Shown one piece after another: positions 34,681-46,440 of a DNA stretch of 64,000 bases; positions within the stretch are counted from its first letter, which is position 1, and every line of letters begins with the position of its first letter. The DNA comes from Blastobasis lacticolella. Lineage: Eukaryota > Arthropoda > Insecta > Lepidoptera > Blastobasidae. Position numbers and translations under genes: made by a program. The notes beneath the pieces are model-generated. The model searched no databases. It worked only from the letters and a program-made list of their open reading frames with translations, and was not told the origin of the DNA. Location of the stretch: positions 16,248,122-16,312,121 of the forward strand of contig LR990044.1 in the NCBI GenBank assembly GCA_905147135.1, read 5' to 3'.

Positions 34681-37600
34681 CAGGGAAACCTTGGGCTGGA
34701 CCCTGGTGAAAATATGACCTTCAGATTGCACCCAGTTCGGCTCTGCCTGGCCCTGATCGCTAGGTCGGTGACCGCGCTAAGTAATAAAAGTAATTCGGAA
34801 TTTGCATCAACAATGGTGGCATGGCAACACTAGAAAGGGACACAGGACTATCGATGGTGACTCTCGCTCTGCCCGGTTTTAGTCAAAGTAGTGCGCAGTC
34901 CCTTTGGGTAGTAAGTCCATGTGGAAAGCATAAAATAATGTTACTATAGTTAAAATTCAAATAATAGTCATTCACTCATAAAATGTCGCACAATTAGAAT
35001 GAAATGATGCGTAACTAATTATTCATAAAATAATGTAACCTTTTATAGTTAATAACAATAACGCCAATGTTGGTGGTGGGCTAACGAGACTGCTTAGTGT
35101 CGTTTTGGTATTCTTCAATAGTGTATGTAATATGCCTGTCTCTGTGAGAAAATTTTAAAGTTTCGTACAATCGATGCGGTATTCATAATAAACTCTCGAA
35201 CAATGTATACTATCTCGTAAAACGGCCCACCAATTCAACAGTATATTATGATAGTTCCAATACAACAGCGCCAATAAAATGTCTAACTAACGACAATCGG
35301 GCACATTTAAAACCACAGCAAGCAATAATTGTGTACATTCACTGATTACTATGTAACTCCGCAAAATCACATTATTGCTAGTCCTATTTGTAATGTTGGT
35401 AACATTGTTTCTGTTATATGATTATACTCTAATAGTTACTATCTTCATTTACCTAACATGAAGGTGAAATTTGTTTAAAAATTGTCATAGCTTTCGTTAG
35501 ATATTACTGTTGTGATTGTGTATTAAAATATTACCTTGACACGTTATAATGTAAATAATTTGGTTAGATAATTTTTAGTCATAAGTTGTTGTGTCTCATC
35601 CACTGTTTGATTAGCTTAATTCAACGTTAAAAAACTCCGTTTATCTATTGCACTTTTATCAGTGGAAGCCTATGGCTAGGCTATGTAATGTTATTATTTT
35701 TTTTTTGCAGCTTCCCCTAAGTAAATAAAATAAAATAGAAATATAAAAATGAACAAGGGAGGAAAACACATAACCATACTGATCCTTTAATGCTGCCCGA
35801 GTATTCAATTTTATCAAATAAAGTGTTAAACCGATGCACAACATCGTACTAGCCTACTAGTATTATAAATCTGAAAGATAATTTGAAATTTGGCTCACAT
35901 TATACGAATTTTGGATATGGATGAATTTGGAATTAACGCTACACTATATACCTATAATTTAATTTGGTTTTCGCTGCAACAGAGCACAACCATATTTTCA
36001 TGTTCAATTACAGACAAAGTAAGATAGGGTACAACCTCTTGGGGCGCATAAATAAAAAGTATGCAAGTAGTTTATCTGTTATATAACACCCATAACACAA
36101 GCTTTGCTTACTTTGGGGCTAGATAGCGCTGTGTGAATTTGTCCAAACATATTTATTTCTTTATTTATAAATCCACTACCTACAGGCATCACATAAAGCT
36201 GTATTAGGTTATAGACATAGGCTAAATTAATACACAAACGTCATCGTGTTTATTTATATTAAGTAGTTCTTAGCAACAACTAATCTCAGTGGCACAATTT
36301 ATACCCTTTTGCGCCCGAAAGAATGATTCCATGTGTACCATTCTAACTCCGAAAATTATGCTAAAACAACGCTTAAACTCCGCATCGGAGCCGAACACTG
36401 TTATCACCGCCTACCATAGTGATTTTCAGCAATTAGTTTTCGAATCCAACTTGGACCTGGCCCCATCTGGGTCAGCCGTGCGTTGTTTTCAACGCTTTAT
36501 TTGAATAATTTATGATTTGGTAAACCGCACCATTCGGGCTCCGCGCGATAGGGTGAGGCCCCTGGCTGGGAATTTGGACCCGGTGCGACTGTCTTCCCTG
36601 ATAAGTAGGGTCCGTGTGATTGCACTTCGGGACTTCTCGAGGTCACTTCGGGACCAAAGTTTTGAAATTCGAGAGTTGAACCGTTGTCAAACAGATTGAC
36701 TGGTACTAAAAACATGGTTTAAATCTTAATTAGTGCCTTGTCGAAATAGATTTTACAGCTTAAGTGAACATAACTTTGTAGTTCTTAACTTGATCAAGAT
36801 AAAAATCAGGAATTATGTTATTATAAATTGAATCGTAAGAAAACTTCATTGCTTACGTGTTATCCGTAACGCTCGCTTGGAAGAACTATAGTTAGAGTGG
36901 ACAATCATACAAAGGATTAGTATAATACATCGACTACGGTTTTTCTCTACAATAGGTATGTTTATGCATTATATCTGGGAGTAAGTGAGACCCAAAACAT
37001 TTCTTTTTTTTAACCCAACGTTGTTGTAACAAAAATTGCGCCTATAGAACCATAGCTAACAACCAGAGCCGCGTAGCAAGTGGCTCCCTCCGATAAGCCG
37101 TGAAGCCGGTATTAAGGGCGTTTAGAGGACTAATTTGTTAAATGACCTAGTTTAAGGTCACCCTTTCGACAGGGATTACGATGAGAGAGGACTCAGACAA
37201 AAGCTTATCGTTAAGTACTTACTTTACGGGCGTTTTTCCCTTGCCGCAAATGTTATTTTGGAAAGAAAATTATGTTGACCGTAAAACTAGAGCATTTTAC
37301 ATAGAAAACTAATTGGCTAGGGCGGCGTTTACAAAACGAAAGAGGAAACCTTTTCATTCCATGTTGAGCCATTGTGTAACTTTCCATTGTTGTTATTTTA
37401 ATTCGAACTTTTCCCAAATGGAATCTCATCAAAATAATCTTGTCAGAAACAATTTTGCCGTAATCATATCCGTCAAGTTCGAAGTTTCCGACGGGATTTG
37501 TCTGGACTATTGTCTTATCTCTCTGTCGTTAAGAACAATGCCTGTGTCGCTATGTTCTACAGTAAAACAATTTCAATAGGTGACGGTATTTCTAACTAAG

Positions 37601-37760
37601 TAAGGCGTTGTATTAGGATCTCTACTTCGTCTTGTTGAAATCGTACCTATTATTGTAGTTCAGGAAAAAATTACATCACATGTGATTGTGAGATACTTAT
37701 TCAATTATTTAATTCGGTATTTATGCATAAATATTGTGTATCTTAATTTATTAGATATCC
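34681..37760. other. Gene-free stretch
   Basis: Mostly AT-rich. A GC-rich patch at 36525-36670 opens a 60-codon arginine-rich frame with no recognised motif. No gene supported. Confidence 0.35.
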
Positions 37761-37769
37761 AAAAGACTA

Positions 37770-37985
37770 ATAGACACCACAGGTGACCGGAGAGCTGGCT
37801 CGGTCAGAGACTAAGCAAATTTATTTATTGAACGAGGTTTCTGGGCACCATTCCAGGGGGCAGCAGTGTGGACGAATTTTTTTGTATAATACTTTTTATA
37901 AATATTTTTCCTCCTCTTTTAGTAGTATTTGTATAAATTGAAAGTCCTATGTCTACTATTGATTCATTTGCCCTCAATTCTAAAT
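37770..37985 (+). mobile_element. LINE 3' end, family shared with 53225
   Basis: GGTGACCGGAGAGCTGGCTC, then GGGCACCATTCCAGGGGGCA and GCAGTGTGGACGA, followed by a T-rich end. The same blocks in order occur at 53244-53460. Confidence 0.6.
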
Positions 37986-38324
37986 ATTATTTCAAGCAAG
38001 GTCTTCTATATTTTGTGACCCTATCAAACCCGCGGTCATTTAAAAATTACGATACCCAGATCATTCTCAACGGCAGTCCATAACATAAAGTTGAATATGG
38101 CTCGTATTTTTCCGAGTGATTACGCCATAAACATGCATGTTGCTTAGAGAGCGCAGTCTAAAAAATAACAACAGATAACGTTGCCATTTTCAGATCTAGT
38201 TAAAACCCAGATGCTTTGCATTCAATACCTTCGCTTTTTTTAAATTTAATCACAAGCTCAAAGCTCTACGTTTTGGCTGAAATAATTTTGCTTCGCACCT
38301 TGGCGTGTGGAAAAACTGCGAATC

Positions 38325-38490
38325 CTTTGTGACCCTGATCTGTACGACCTTAGTATGTGTGACCTATGAAAATCTGTTCAGCGCGACCCTAGCCTGTGCG
38401 AACCTGATCAGCGCGACCCTGGTCTGTGTGACCCTTAGTCCGTGTGACCCTAGTCTATGTTAACCTGGTCTGTGCGACCCTGTTGTTTTC
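38325..38490 (+). repeat. Degenerate short tandem repeat, GTGTGACCCTAGTCT
   Basis: About ten loosely conserved units with GACC/AACC cores and CTGTG/GTGTG linkers, spaced about 15-25 bases apart. A TATATAAACG box (about 38556) and AATAAATAATAAA (38650) follow; the arrangement recalls a solo LTR, but no matching second LTR or coding region is present. Confidence 0.5.
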
Positions 38491-38659
38491 CACTCTATCT
38501 TGTGTGTGTTTCAACATTGAGTTCCACGAGGACGCTAAAGGGCAGGATGGCCGATTATATAAACGAAGGACGTGGCCTTTGATCGATGGTCCTTGGATCG
38601 ACCAGCTTGTGTCTTTTTTCCAAATTTGCGATTGTCAGACGTGTTTCCAATAAATAATA

Positions 38660-39210
38660 AACATATCTAACTAAACTAAAAAATGCTAGACAAATTTTGA
38701 TTAACATTTTTGTACGTATTGGAAAAAGTGTCTCAAATAGTTTATATTCATTATTGAACCCTACCTATAGGTGGCGCGACGATCGGATGGGACGTCTGTC
38801 GGCACCTCATATGTAAATTATTACCGCTCATAATAAAACATACACTTCAACATACTAATCCTCGAAAAAACTGATCTCTACAAAGCTAGCTCTAAGTAAG
38901 GTTAGCGTTATTTATGACTAGTTATCAGTTAGCTTTTCATTTGAAGCAGAAATTGTGGCTTGGAAAAGTTACAGTAAAAAAAAAGTAAGTCTTGACTCGT
39001 GCACTAGGATAGCTCCAATTCCTAGAGGTAATAACGATTCAGAACTGGAATGCACGCGGACTACAGACAAAGCTAAACGATCGCCGAACAAAAACATTTC
39101 CAAGAACAGGTATTACGCTCAAATCTTACCCGATTTAAAAGAAAAACGTATATTGAATTTCTGAAAGCAGCCAGGGTCTCCGCTTGCTGAAAATAATAAA
39201 AAATACCCGC
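38660..39210. other. Gene-free stretch
   Basis: No recognised gene or repeat. Confidence 0.35.
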
Positions 39211-39224
39211 ACGTTTGCGTTATA

Positions 39225-39540
39225 GAACATTCTTTTATTATTTTTATAAGTATATTACGTTCATGTTCGTGTTCGTTCGTTGCCTTGTGGTGTCCGGCAG
39301 AGTAGAATAGCACTAACCCCTTATACTCGTGGGTGTCGTACAAGGCGACTACAGAAAAAAAAATCTAAGTCTCTGTAGGCTGGAAAATAGGCAGTAGAGT
39401 TTGCCATTGTTAAATTTATAATACTGCGATCTTCAACCCGCTTGCCAAGCGTGGAGATATATAGTGGCAATAATCTCCCAATCGTGGGAGAGGCCCTAAG
39501 TCCTGCAGTCCCGTTATGGGCGGTGATGGTGGTGGATTTC
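39225..39540 (+). mobile_element. GAT-tailed retroposon, long copy
   Basis: Contains CTTGTGGTGTCCGGCAGAGT, CCCCTTATACTCGTGGGTGT, TCTGTAGGCTGGAAAATAGG, CAGTAGAGTTTGCC, AGGCCCTAAGTCCTGCAGTC, ending in GGTGATGGTGGTGGAT. Same family as 43423-43698. No A or B box was seen at its 5' part, so it may be a truncated LINE end rather than a tRNA-type SINE. Confidence 0.7.
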
Positions 39541-39957
39541 ATTCGTGCTTCACTCTATACTTATAATAAAACTGTAACAGGTCCAATTCTGTACGTTAAA
39601 GATATTTTGTAAAAAAAATTTGGAGGGTACTCTATAAACGATACTGAAGCCGAAACTGAAATTTTTTTTGTCTGTCTATATCTTGACCGTGCAACTCAAA
39701 TGAATTGAGTTCATTACGAGGTAGGAAATTGGACTTGGATACTTTTTACACCGAAATTCATTATGATTCCCTTGGGCGAGGGGATGGAAGTCAAAATGTG
39801 TACTTAGTTGTTATTCATTAACGCGTAGTCCGATTTCCTTCATTTTTTTTTGGAAAGTTAGTCCTTTAAGATTGTGAGAAACTTACACGCCTACGGCACA
39901 GGATTGGATACGGCGGGTTGGAATGAGGTAGGGTACTGGTAAGGCAAGGTTACTTTT

Positions 39958-40025
39958 TATGTTTTGCGATAGACAAACAGGCAAGTGTGCCACCTGATGG
40001 AAAGTGGTCACCGCCGCTACGTATA
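39958..40025 (-). mobile_element. LINE 3' end fragment nested in Helitron-like DNA
   Basis: AGACAAACAGGCAAGTGTGC, CACCTGATGGAAAGTGGTCA, CCGCCGC: the reverse of the shared LINE tail. Confidence 0.6.
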
Positions 40026-40074
40026 TCAACAACATCAAGTAGGTAGAGGGAGAGCAGAACATGTTAACATAGCG

Positions 40075-40375
40075 GTAGATGTGGGGATCATCTGCCGCTC
40101 ATCTAATGACTGGCTCCCGAGATGGTTTGACGTGCCGCTGTGTCCCGGCACGTCACCATAGCATGTTGTTTTGGGAGTGAGCCTGAAGCTCACTCCCCGA
40201 GTATTGGTTCGCACACCGCGAGATCCGCCGGTGGAGTCATCGGGGTAATACGTAAAGCTTTCTGCAGCTAGAAGGACACCGTCAGGTTTTAGTGGGGGGG
40301 ACCGTCCGTACATCACGACGGATGAGTCCCATATACCCCACTCCGCTTCCCCTGCGGATGGGGATTCGTAAAAGA
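40075..40375 (-). repeat. GC-rich repeat with a readable peptide
   Basis: The minus frame reads PDDSTGGSRGVRTNTRGVSF, then TPKTTCYGDVPGHSGTSNHL and DERQMIPT. It is probably the untranslated or decayed part of a retroposon; I cannot name the family. Confidence 0.45.
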
Positions 40376-40489
40376 ATTTCCTGAAGTATAAAATAAAAAA
40401 GAGGGGTACGGTAGTGGTAGGGAATGGGTAAATAGAGTAAGGGTATGGTAGTATGTATACTAGGGGCAAGTCAAAGCGGGTCAGCTAGT

Positions 40490-41148
40490 TTAGAAATAAA
40501 AATTGCAATCAATTGCATTTTAAAATAGCTCAATTTTGAATTTGAAATAAAAATGATAGTATCAGGTTATAATTTTGAATATAAATATTTTTTTCTGCTA
40601 TCTGCAACGCCTTGTTATCAACATTAAAGTATATAAAACTTTACATTTTATTTTTATAAAGTTTATTTCTCACTGAGTGACTTACAACAGTTTTACTACC
40701 TATATATCAATGTAAACAGCGTGCAGAAAAAACTACAATAAAATAGCTTCTAAAATAATTTAGTAAACGATTCCCAAATAATATCCCACCAAAGTTTTTG
40801 CTGCAATGTAATGAAATTTCACTACCGACTAATATTTTGTCTGCAAACTGGTAACCTCGTCTAGGGATTGGCGAAGTTAGTTGTTTATTATCTGTTTACT
40901 AGGTATTTGTTGTGCTAATATTCATAAAATATACAGCAGCATTGTTGTTCTAGCGTATCCTGTAGTTCATTTCATTACATGGTTGACTGAGTTATAAGTT
41001 ATATAAGTATATGTCTTGTTTGTGTATTGTAAAATGAAAATATTTCAAATCGTCATCAACATCCTATAACAGTCAACTATGGAAATGAGTCTCCTTCACA
41101 TTAGTGGAGCGGTCTTTAAGCTTAGTAGGCGGGTTAGCGATGTAAAAA
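40490..41148. other. Gene-free AT-rich stretch
   Basis: Nothing recognised. Confidence 0.35.
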
Positions 41149-41149
41149 A

Positions 41150-41346
41150 AATCTTGGCGTTAATGTCCCGGGTATGCTCTCGTGCACGAGGACCCAGCGT
41201 CCGGGAACTCAACCAGATTGGATCATAGTTACACATTCAGTCGCCTGAATATGCAGTTTTCATCACGATGTTTTCCCTCACCGTAAGAGCTTCAACTAAT
41301 GGTCATAACTCAGAAAAGATTAATAGGTGCATGGCCGCAAAAGATA
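41150..41346 (-). mobile_element. SINE, internally deleted copy
   Basis: The tail end ATCTTGGCGTTAATGTCCCG jumps from GGACCCAGCGTCCGGGAA directly to CTCAACCAGATTGGATCATA, so about 100 bases of the body are missing. The head is lost beyond GCATGGCCGCAAAAG. Confidence 0.7.
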
Positions 41347-42560
41347 CTAATAATTATATTATACTTGGAATTAGTTTGAATATAATTCAGCGCTCAGTTT
41401 ATTTAATTACAACAAAAACTTTACACCTATAACCGGTTTAGTACTCGCTTTCAGGAGCCCAGAAAGAGGATTTAAAAAAGTGAAACCATTAATCGACAGT
41501 GAACGATTTAAGAATACCCTCATTTTCTACCACGTAATTCCTGCCTTATAAAAGATTAATCTCGAAGAGTAGCACTTATCCGGCGTTTTTAATTTAGGCA
41601 AAGGGAGGGTAGAATAGAAATACCTTCGTCTTGAGGCCTCACTTAATATAGAGTAGGTGGAGGTGCGAAGTGTGGCAACCAACTCCCACGGTGTAAATGA
41701 ATAATGTAGTCAGCATTTATATTATTAATGGGGGATGGAAATATTTGCGAATGCTTTTTTCCCTTGGCGAATAGGCGCAAACAATTTGGTAAAAAGTTCC
41801 AGGTCTATGTTATACCCAGTTATTGTTGTAATAGCTTTGAAAAGCATTTAATACTTGTTATCCTTCTCAGTGACAAACGAGCAGCAGAGTTGTATCTAGC
41901 GCGAGCGCAAGCGAGAAAAAGTGCGACATAGTATTTGGTCTATGGACATAGATACTGCTGCCTATTTCTTTTTCATCTTAGTATTGACAAAGAAGGAAAC
42001 AACGGCTCTCTCTAGGCGCGAGCTATGTCACAAGCACACTTGTGCTAGCCGTGCTACTTGCCTGTACTCAAGCGGTAGCAGTTGCCAATATCACCTACGA
42101 TTCGTGTACTCTGGTTTCTTAGGATTCATGTAAAAATGCAAAACCGCAGCTTATGCGTTGTTACTGTAAGAACTCAGATGGTAATGTTCATGTCTGTATT
42201 TGCGCTGGCTTCTTACTCAATGGATGTAAAAAAATGTCTCAAGGCTTTGTTTTTATCCTAGATAAAAATAAAATTTTTACTAAAAATATACTAACTTCAA
42301 GCCATTTACAGCAACTTGGATTGCGCCACGGCCTAAGCTCTAAAGACCTTTATAATAGGATTATTAGCATATGTTAACATAAAAGGTGCCTTGTTACCCT
42401 CGTAGGTAAACCGGCTTACACCCTAATGTCTTACTTTAACTAATTTTCATAATAACATGAATCCCTTTTAAACATTTGAATAACTCAATAGTAATTTTAG
42501 TGAGTATAGGTAAGTACTAAAGCTTGTGCCGTCTGCCTCAATCTACCTATTCATAGTATA
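41347..42560. other. Gene-free stretch
   Basis: Several short plus frames between 41728 and 42377 (with CKHTCASRATCLYSSGSSC and MRCYCKNSDGNVHVCICAGF) have cysteines but no recognised domain or splice support. Confidence 0.35.
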
Positions 42561-42599
42561 AAACAAAGTCACTTCCCGCCTTCTGTATGTATGTACGCT

Positions 42600-42765
42600 T
42601 AGATCTTTTAAACTACGCAACGGATTTTAATACTATTTTAAACATAAAATAGAGTGACGTGAGTGAAGTAGGGTAGGCTCGAGTAGATTTAGGGTAGGTA
42701 GGCGTAGGGCAGGTGTAGGATAGGGGTAGAATACAACGCCAACGAAGTCGCGTCGGGTGCACTAG
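42600..42765 (+). mobile_element. Helitron-like 3' end
   Basis: ACTACGCAACGGATTTTAAT, a GGGTAGG-rich arm, then CAACGAAGTCGCGTCGGGTG and CACTAGG. Confidence 0.5.
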
Positions 42766-42789
42766 GTGTATAATAATTCAAATTAGTTT

Positions 42790-42892
42790 TCAACAATAGA
42801 TAGACTTATTGAAGAGAAATGTTTATAAGCAAGAAAAAATGGGTTGGTAGGGGTAAAGTAGGTGTACGCGAACAAAGTCGCGGGGCTCACTA
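42790..42892 (+). mobile_element. Helitron-like 3' end, second copy
   Basis: GGTTGGTAGGGGTAAAGTAG, then CGCGAACAAAGTCGCGGGGC and TCACTAG. It lies directly after the previous one in the same orientation. Confidence 0.5.
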
Positions 42893-42944
42893 GTAGGATA
42901 CAAAAAATATTTCTACCATGACTTTCCATGTGGCTCTTCCATTT

Positions 42945-43075
42945 TATAGACCTTCCTCCTTGACCACCTTGATCTTCCCTAACTTTCCAGGCTGCCCATC
43001 TTGATTAGGCCGTTTGTTAGTTGTCTTCCCTAACTTTCCAGGCTGTCCATCCTGGTTAGGCCGTTTGTTACAACT
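42945..43075. repeat. 51-base tandem duplication
   Basis: CTTCCCTAACTTTCCAGGCT starts at 42974 and at 43025; the two units differ by about three bases, and TTAGGCCGTTTGTTA closes each. The short period and high identity suggest a recent duplication. Confidence 0.8.
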
Positions 43076-43340
43076 CTGATACCCCTAATGCATTAATGAT
43101 TTAGAACATTTAACTGTGAATTTGTGTGGCAGTCCAAGTTAGGATGTCAATGGACTTATCCGATTTCGGGCAATACAAGAGATTAAAATATGAAGTCCAG
43201 CTCTAGCTAGCGAAAGTAGAAGTCCGAGTAACGGCGGCAATTTAAAACAAACTCGACACGCGGTATTATATTAGTATTCTATGCTCTGACTATACACTGA
43301 ATAAACGCAGTTGATACTGTTGATACTGTTTAATCTTTTA

Positions 43341-43850
43341 ATAAACTGCTAGTGGACCCGGCGCGACTTTGTTTGCGTAAACCTTCTTTACCATACCTTT
43401 TTTTCATGCTTATAAACCTTTCCGTTACTTTGGCCGTGTGGTGTCCGGCAGAGTTATATAGTACCAACCCCTTACACACGTGGATGTCGTACAAGTCGAC
43501 TAATATTTTCGAGGCAAAAGATATAGCGTCTCCGTAGGCTGGAAAATGGGCAGCAGCGTTTTCCATTGTTATATTTATAACACTGCGATCTCCAACCCGC
43601 CTGCCAGGCGTGGAGATTATGGCAATAACCTCCCGTTTCGTGGAAGAGGCCCTTAGTCCTGCAGTGGATTGTAATGAGCTGTGATGATGATGATGATGAT
43701 AAACCTTTCTCGTGAGTTATTGTATCTATTGTTCACCGCCGCCAACCGCATTACAATCCGTTGCGTTGTTTAAACGATCTAAGCGCACATATATGCATAG
43801 GGACAGATGACTCGGAAGCGACTGTGTTTTATACTATGGATAGATTTTTA
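43341..43850 (-). mobile_element. Helitron-like element split by a retroposon
   Basis: Left part CTGCTAGTGGACCCGGCGCG, ACTTTGTTTGCG, up to ATAAACCTTTC. The right part resumes with the duplicated ATAAACCTTTC at 43699 and continues CGTGAGTTATTGTATCTATT, CCGCATTACAATCCGTTGCG, ATAGGGACAGATGACTCGGA, GTGTTTTATACTATGGA. The block order matches 24320-24530, which has no insertion. Confidence 0.65.
43423..43698 (+). mobile_element. GAT-tailed retroposon with 11-base TSD
   Basis: Bounded by ATAAACCTTTC at 43412-43422 and 43699-43709. This 276-base copy runs from CGTTACTTTGGCCGTGTGGT through CTCCGTAGGCTGGAAAATGG, GCAGCAGCGTTTTCC and AGGCCCTTAGTCCTGCAGTG to a (GAT)n tail at about 43682-43700. It is the reference copy for the family in this window. 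The tail and target duplication show insertion by reverse transcription. There is no A or B box, so its source promoter is unknown. Confidence 0.85.
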
Positions 43851-43859
43851 TACTTTTCG

Positions 43860-44890
43860 AAGACGGAACGTGACAAAGAAAGAACACACGATCACTTCTA
43901 GCTAAATTCGGGTTTACTCGACTGTGCTAGTCATCATTTACATTACTTGTCAGCAAGATCAGTAAGTCTACGATCTCGAGCAAACGAACCGATGTAATCG
44001 GTCCATAAGTGTACCTACCAATCTAGAACTCGAACACTCATTCGAGAATGACATAATATATTTTAGAGTGAGTGTTGCGCGTGATAAAGCGCTTACAAGC
44101 AGCGGATTAATTCGGGATGTCTTTGTGAAATTAGGCCCGAAGTCGTCGTGGGGGTCATGTCAAATTGGGGTTTGCAGCATCGCAGCGCCACTTATGGTGA
44201 CTGCGACGTTGCTGGCTAATGCTCTTCACTTGTAATACATTTGTTTGGTATCAAAATGAGAGACTCTAGCTTATTCATCTCGCGTTCGTAAGATTTGGGC
44301 GCATGTCCAGTGGCACGATAGTGCTGTCTCTTCTTCAAACGCTTATTCTTGCAATCTCGTTGTTTTACTTATTCTGTTAGAGGTGTGTTAGAAATCGCGG
44401 AATCATTTATTATTTAAATTTGAACTAAGAATACAAAATATTATGAAACTTATACATCTTAGGGTCCATCTACACATCGTCTGGCTTCGACAGTCCAGGA
44501 TTTTTGGTGATTCGTCAACGTGTGAATACAGATCCGACAAAAATAATGTAAACACGTCGCAACTCTGAATAAGTATAATTCGTACATGGAAAATAAAATT
44601 ATTTTTCCTTGAATGCGTAGCTCTCGGTACAGGTTTATTGCTTAACCTCACCTTTAGGCAAGGCGTTGCTCCCAACACATTTCGCAAGCCTCAACAGAAC
44701 GTCATCCACCAAAGGCATCACACGAGGACTGTTTGCCGAATATACCTACGACAATTTAATTATAGGGACTATTAATAGTCATCACATAAGGATTAATTTC
44801 CCAGACGCATAACCCAAATTACATTGTATTATATCGGGAATGTTATATTGCAACCAGAATTATAGGAATAGGCACTATTTTTGATCTAGA
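43860..44890. other. Gene-free stretch
   Basis: No supported gene. GGTCCATCTACACATCGTCT near 44463 resembles the end of a DNA element, but no partner end was found. Confidence 0.35.
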
Positions 44891-44894
44891 GCTG

Positions 44895-44985
44895 ATAGAT
44901 GCAAGAGACACAGAGTCGATCGGTGTAGAAGACGTCGGGGGAGGCCTATGATCAGCAGTAGACGTCTCGCAGCTAAGTTGATGAG
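44895..44985 (+). mobile_element. LINE 3' end fragment
   Basis: GAAGACGTCGGGGGAGGCCT, ATGATCAGCAGTAGACGTCT and a GTTGATGA end. This is the common short end of an RTE-type LINE in Lepidoptera (recalled pattern). Confidence 0.55.
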
Positions 44986-45029
44986 GTACTTACTATATTA
45001 TCAACCTTTCATTTGAAATATATTCTGTT

Positions 45030-45140
45030 ACAGACCCGTAACAGAAATTAAAATACATCATTTCAATTTCTGCTCGGCCGGGAATCGAACTCGAGACCTC
45101 TTGCGTGGCAGACTACTGAACCACTCAGGTCGTCAATACA
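45030..45140 (-). mobile_element. tRNA-derived SINE head of another family
   Basis: On the minus strand: GACCTGAGTGGTTCAGTAGT (A box region), then GGTCTCGAGTTCGATTCCCG (B box). The ends do not pair as a tRNA acceptor stem, so it is a SINE head and not a tRNA gene. Confidence 0.65.
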
Positions 45141-46440
45141 TAATAATAAATTAATATAAATTAAACTGCCACCATGATTTGTCACTGCGACTTCATCAGT
45201 CTCAGAAGCTAAAACCAATATTTAGAAGGGAACGATTTAATTTCGACTTTTGACTTTAACAGGAGAAACTGCTTAGTAATTCAGGACAAATGTAACGAAC
45301 CACTGACATTTTAATTGGAAAAAGTTCGTGACCTCATTTGGAGTTAAGTTTGAAATGCCTTATCTAACTATAGACGTGGGTATCAGGTTTAATCATTTCG
45401 AAGATAATAATTATTTAAGAGAATCTGATTTGAATTTATGTATTCTTTGCAGATTCATTTAAAGTTAAAGTTTAAAATTGTGGTTCATTTCGAATTTAAA
45501 AACGATGGTTTGGTACCTAAAATATCTTTCAAACAAAGTTACACACTGTGGTTATAAAAGCACAAAAGTCAACAAACGTCTTATAGAATTTCAAATTATT
45601 CAACAATCAGTGGGCTCTCCAGTCGTTTTGGTTTTATTTCAAATGGAAATCTGAAAACATTTGAATAATAAATAAATAAAAATTCACACTTTATACATGA
45701 ACGTTTTCTCTCACACATACATTTTAAAGGTATGTTCCGGGTTTCCTACCGCATACCTTTGTTTAAGAGTAGCCGAATATTTCAATATTTAGCCTAACGA
45801 TATTGTTCCTCGCCGTAAGAGTATCTGTTTGTGTTCAACTAACTACCGGTCACCGGTCACCGGCGCTCTTGCACATTTCTATAGGCAATAGGCGATTTTC
45901 AGACAGATTTAAAAGGTAAAAAGTGTAGTTTGGCAAGCCTCACTAGATGGCGTTGCTCCGACAGGATTCTCATGTATTGAATTTGGTAACCGAAGTTATT
46001 CGGAAAACGTGAAAAGATACTTAGTTTTAGTACCTTTTCCGAGAAAGAAGCACAAAATATTTTCATTTTTATACATCTAACTGTCTTAGTTTGGTTTATG
46101 TTTGAGAATCGTGTCTAATCAACGCAATTTATTACAATTATTTGAACTGCTTTTTTCTTTTTAATCGTCTCTTAGAAAATCTCCTATTCGTTGTAACAAT
46201 TACTGTCCATTTGATTGGATTTCATTTATCTACATCACATGAAGCTAGAGGCTACGGCACGCAGGTGAATGCATTGTTTGTGTAACTTTGATTAAACGAT
46301 AGTTTATAGGTAACGACACCAGATTACTTCCAAATGTTTGCCGCTTACAATTCACTAATTACGCGTTTGTTGTGTCAGCCATATATTTTCTATTACCTGT
46401 AACAAAAAAACGTATATTGTTAGGTACATAATACACATAC
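45141..46440. other. Gene-free stretch
   Basis: GGTATGTTCCGGGTTTCC at 45729 is shared, in reverse, with 61620-61645. Otherwise nothing recognised. Confidence 0.35.

Larger units (their letters stand above)
39554..40488 (+). mobile_element. Helitron-like element, about 0.94 kb
   Basis: Begins TCTATACTTATAATAAAACT and ends AAAGCGGGTCAGCTAG followed by T. A TC start and CTAG end without terminal inverted repeats are Helitron hallmarks. The GGTAG-rich arm sits at 40407-40456. A minus-strand LINE tail (39958-40025) and another GC-rich repeat (40075-40375) lie inside. No helicase or Rep domain is present, so it is non-autonomous. The boundaries are by eye. Confidence 0.5.

Noticed and set aside
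40035..40469. 144-codon minus frame as a gene
   Set aside because: It crosses from a GC-rich repeat into a GGTAG-rich Helitron-like arm; the frame is a by-product of repeat composition.
41728..42377. Cysteine-containing plus frames
   Set aside because: Different frames, no cysteine-framework match, no splice sites.
45030..45140. Possible tRNA gene (A and B boxes on the minus strand)
   Set aside because: The ends do not form a 7-base acceptor stem and the anticodon arm is not sound; it fits a SINE head.
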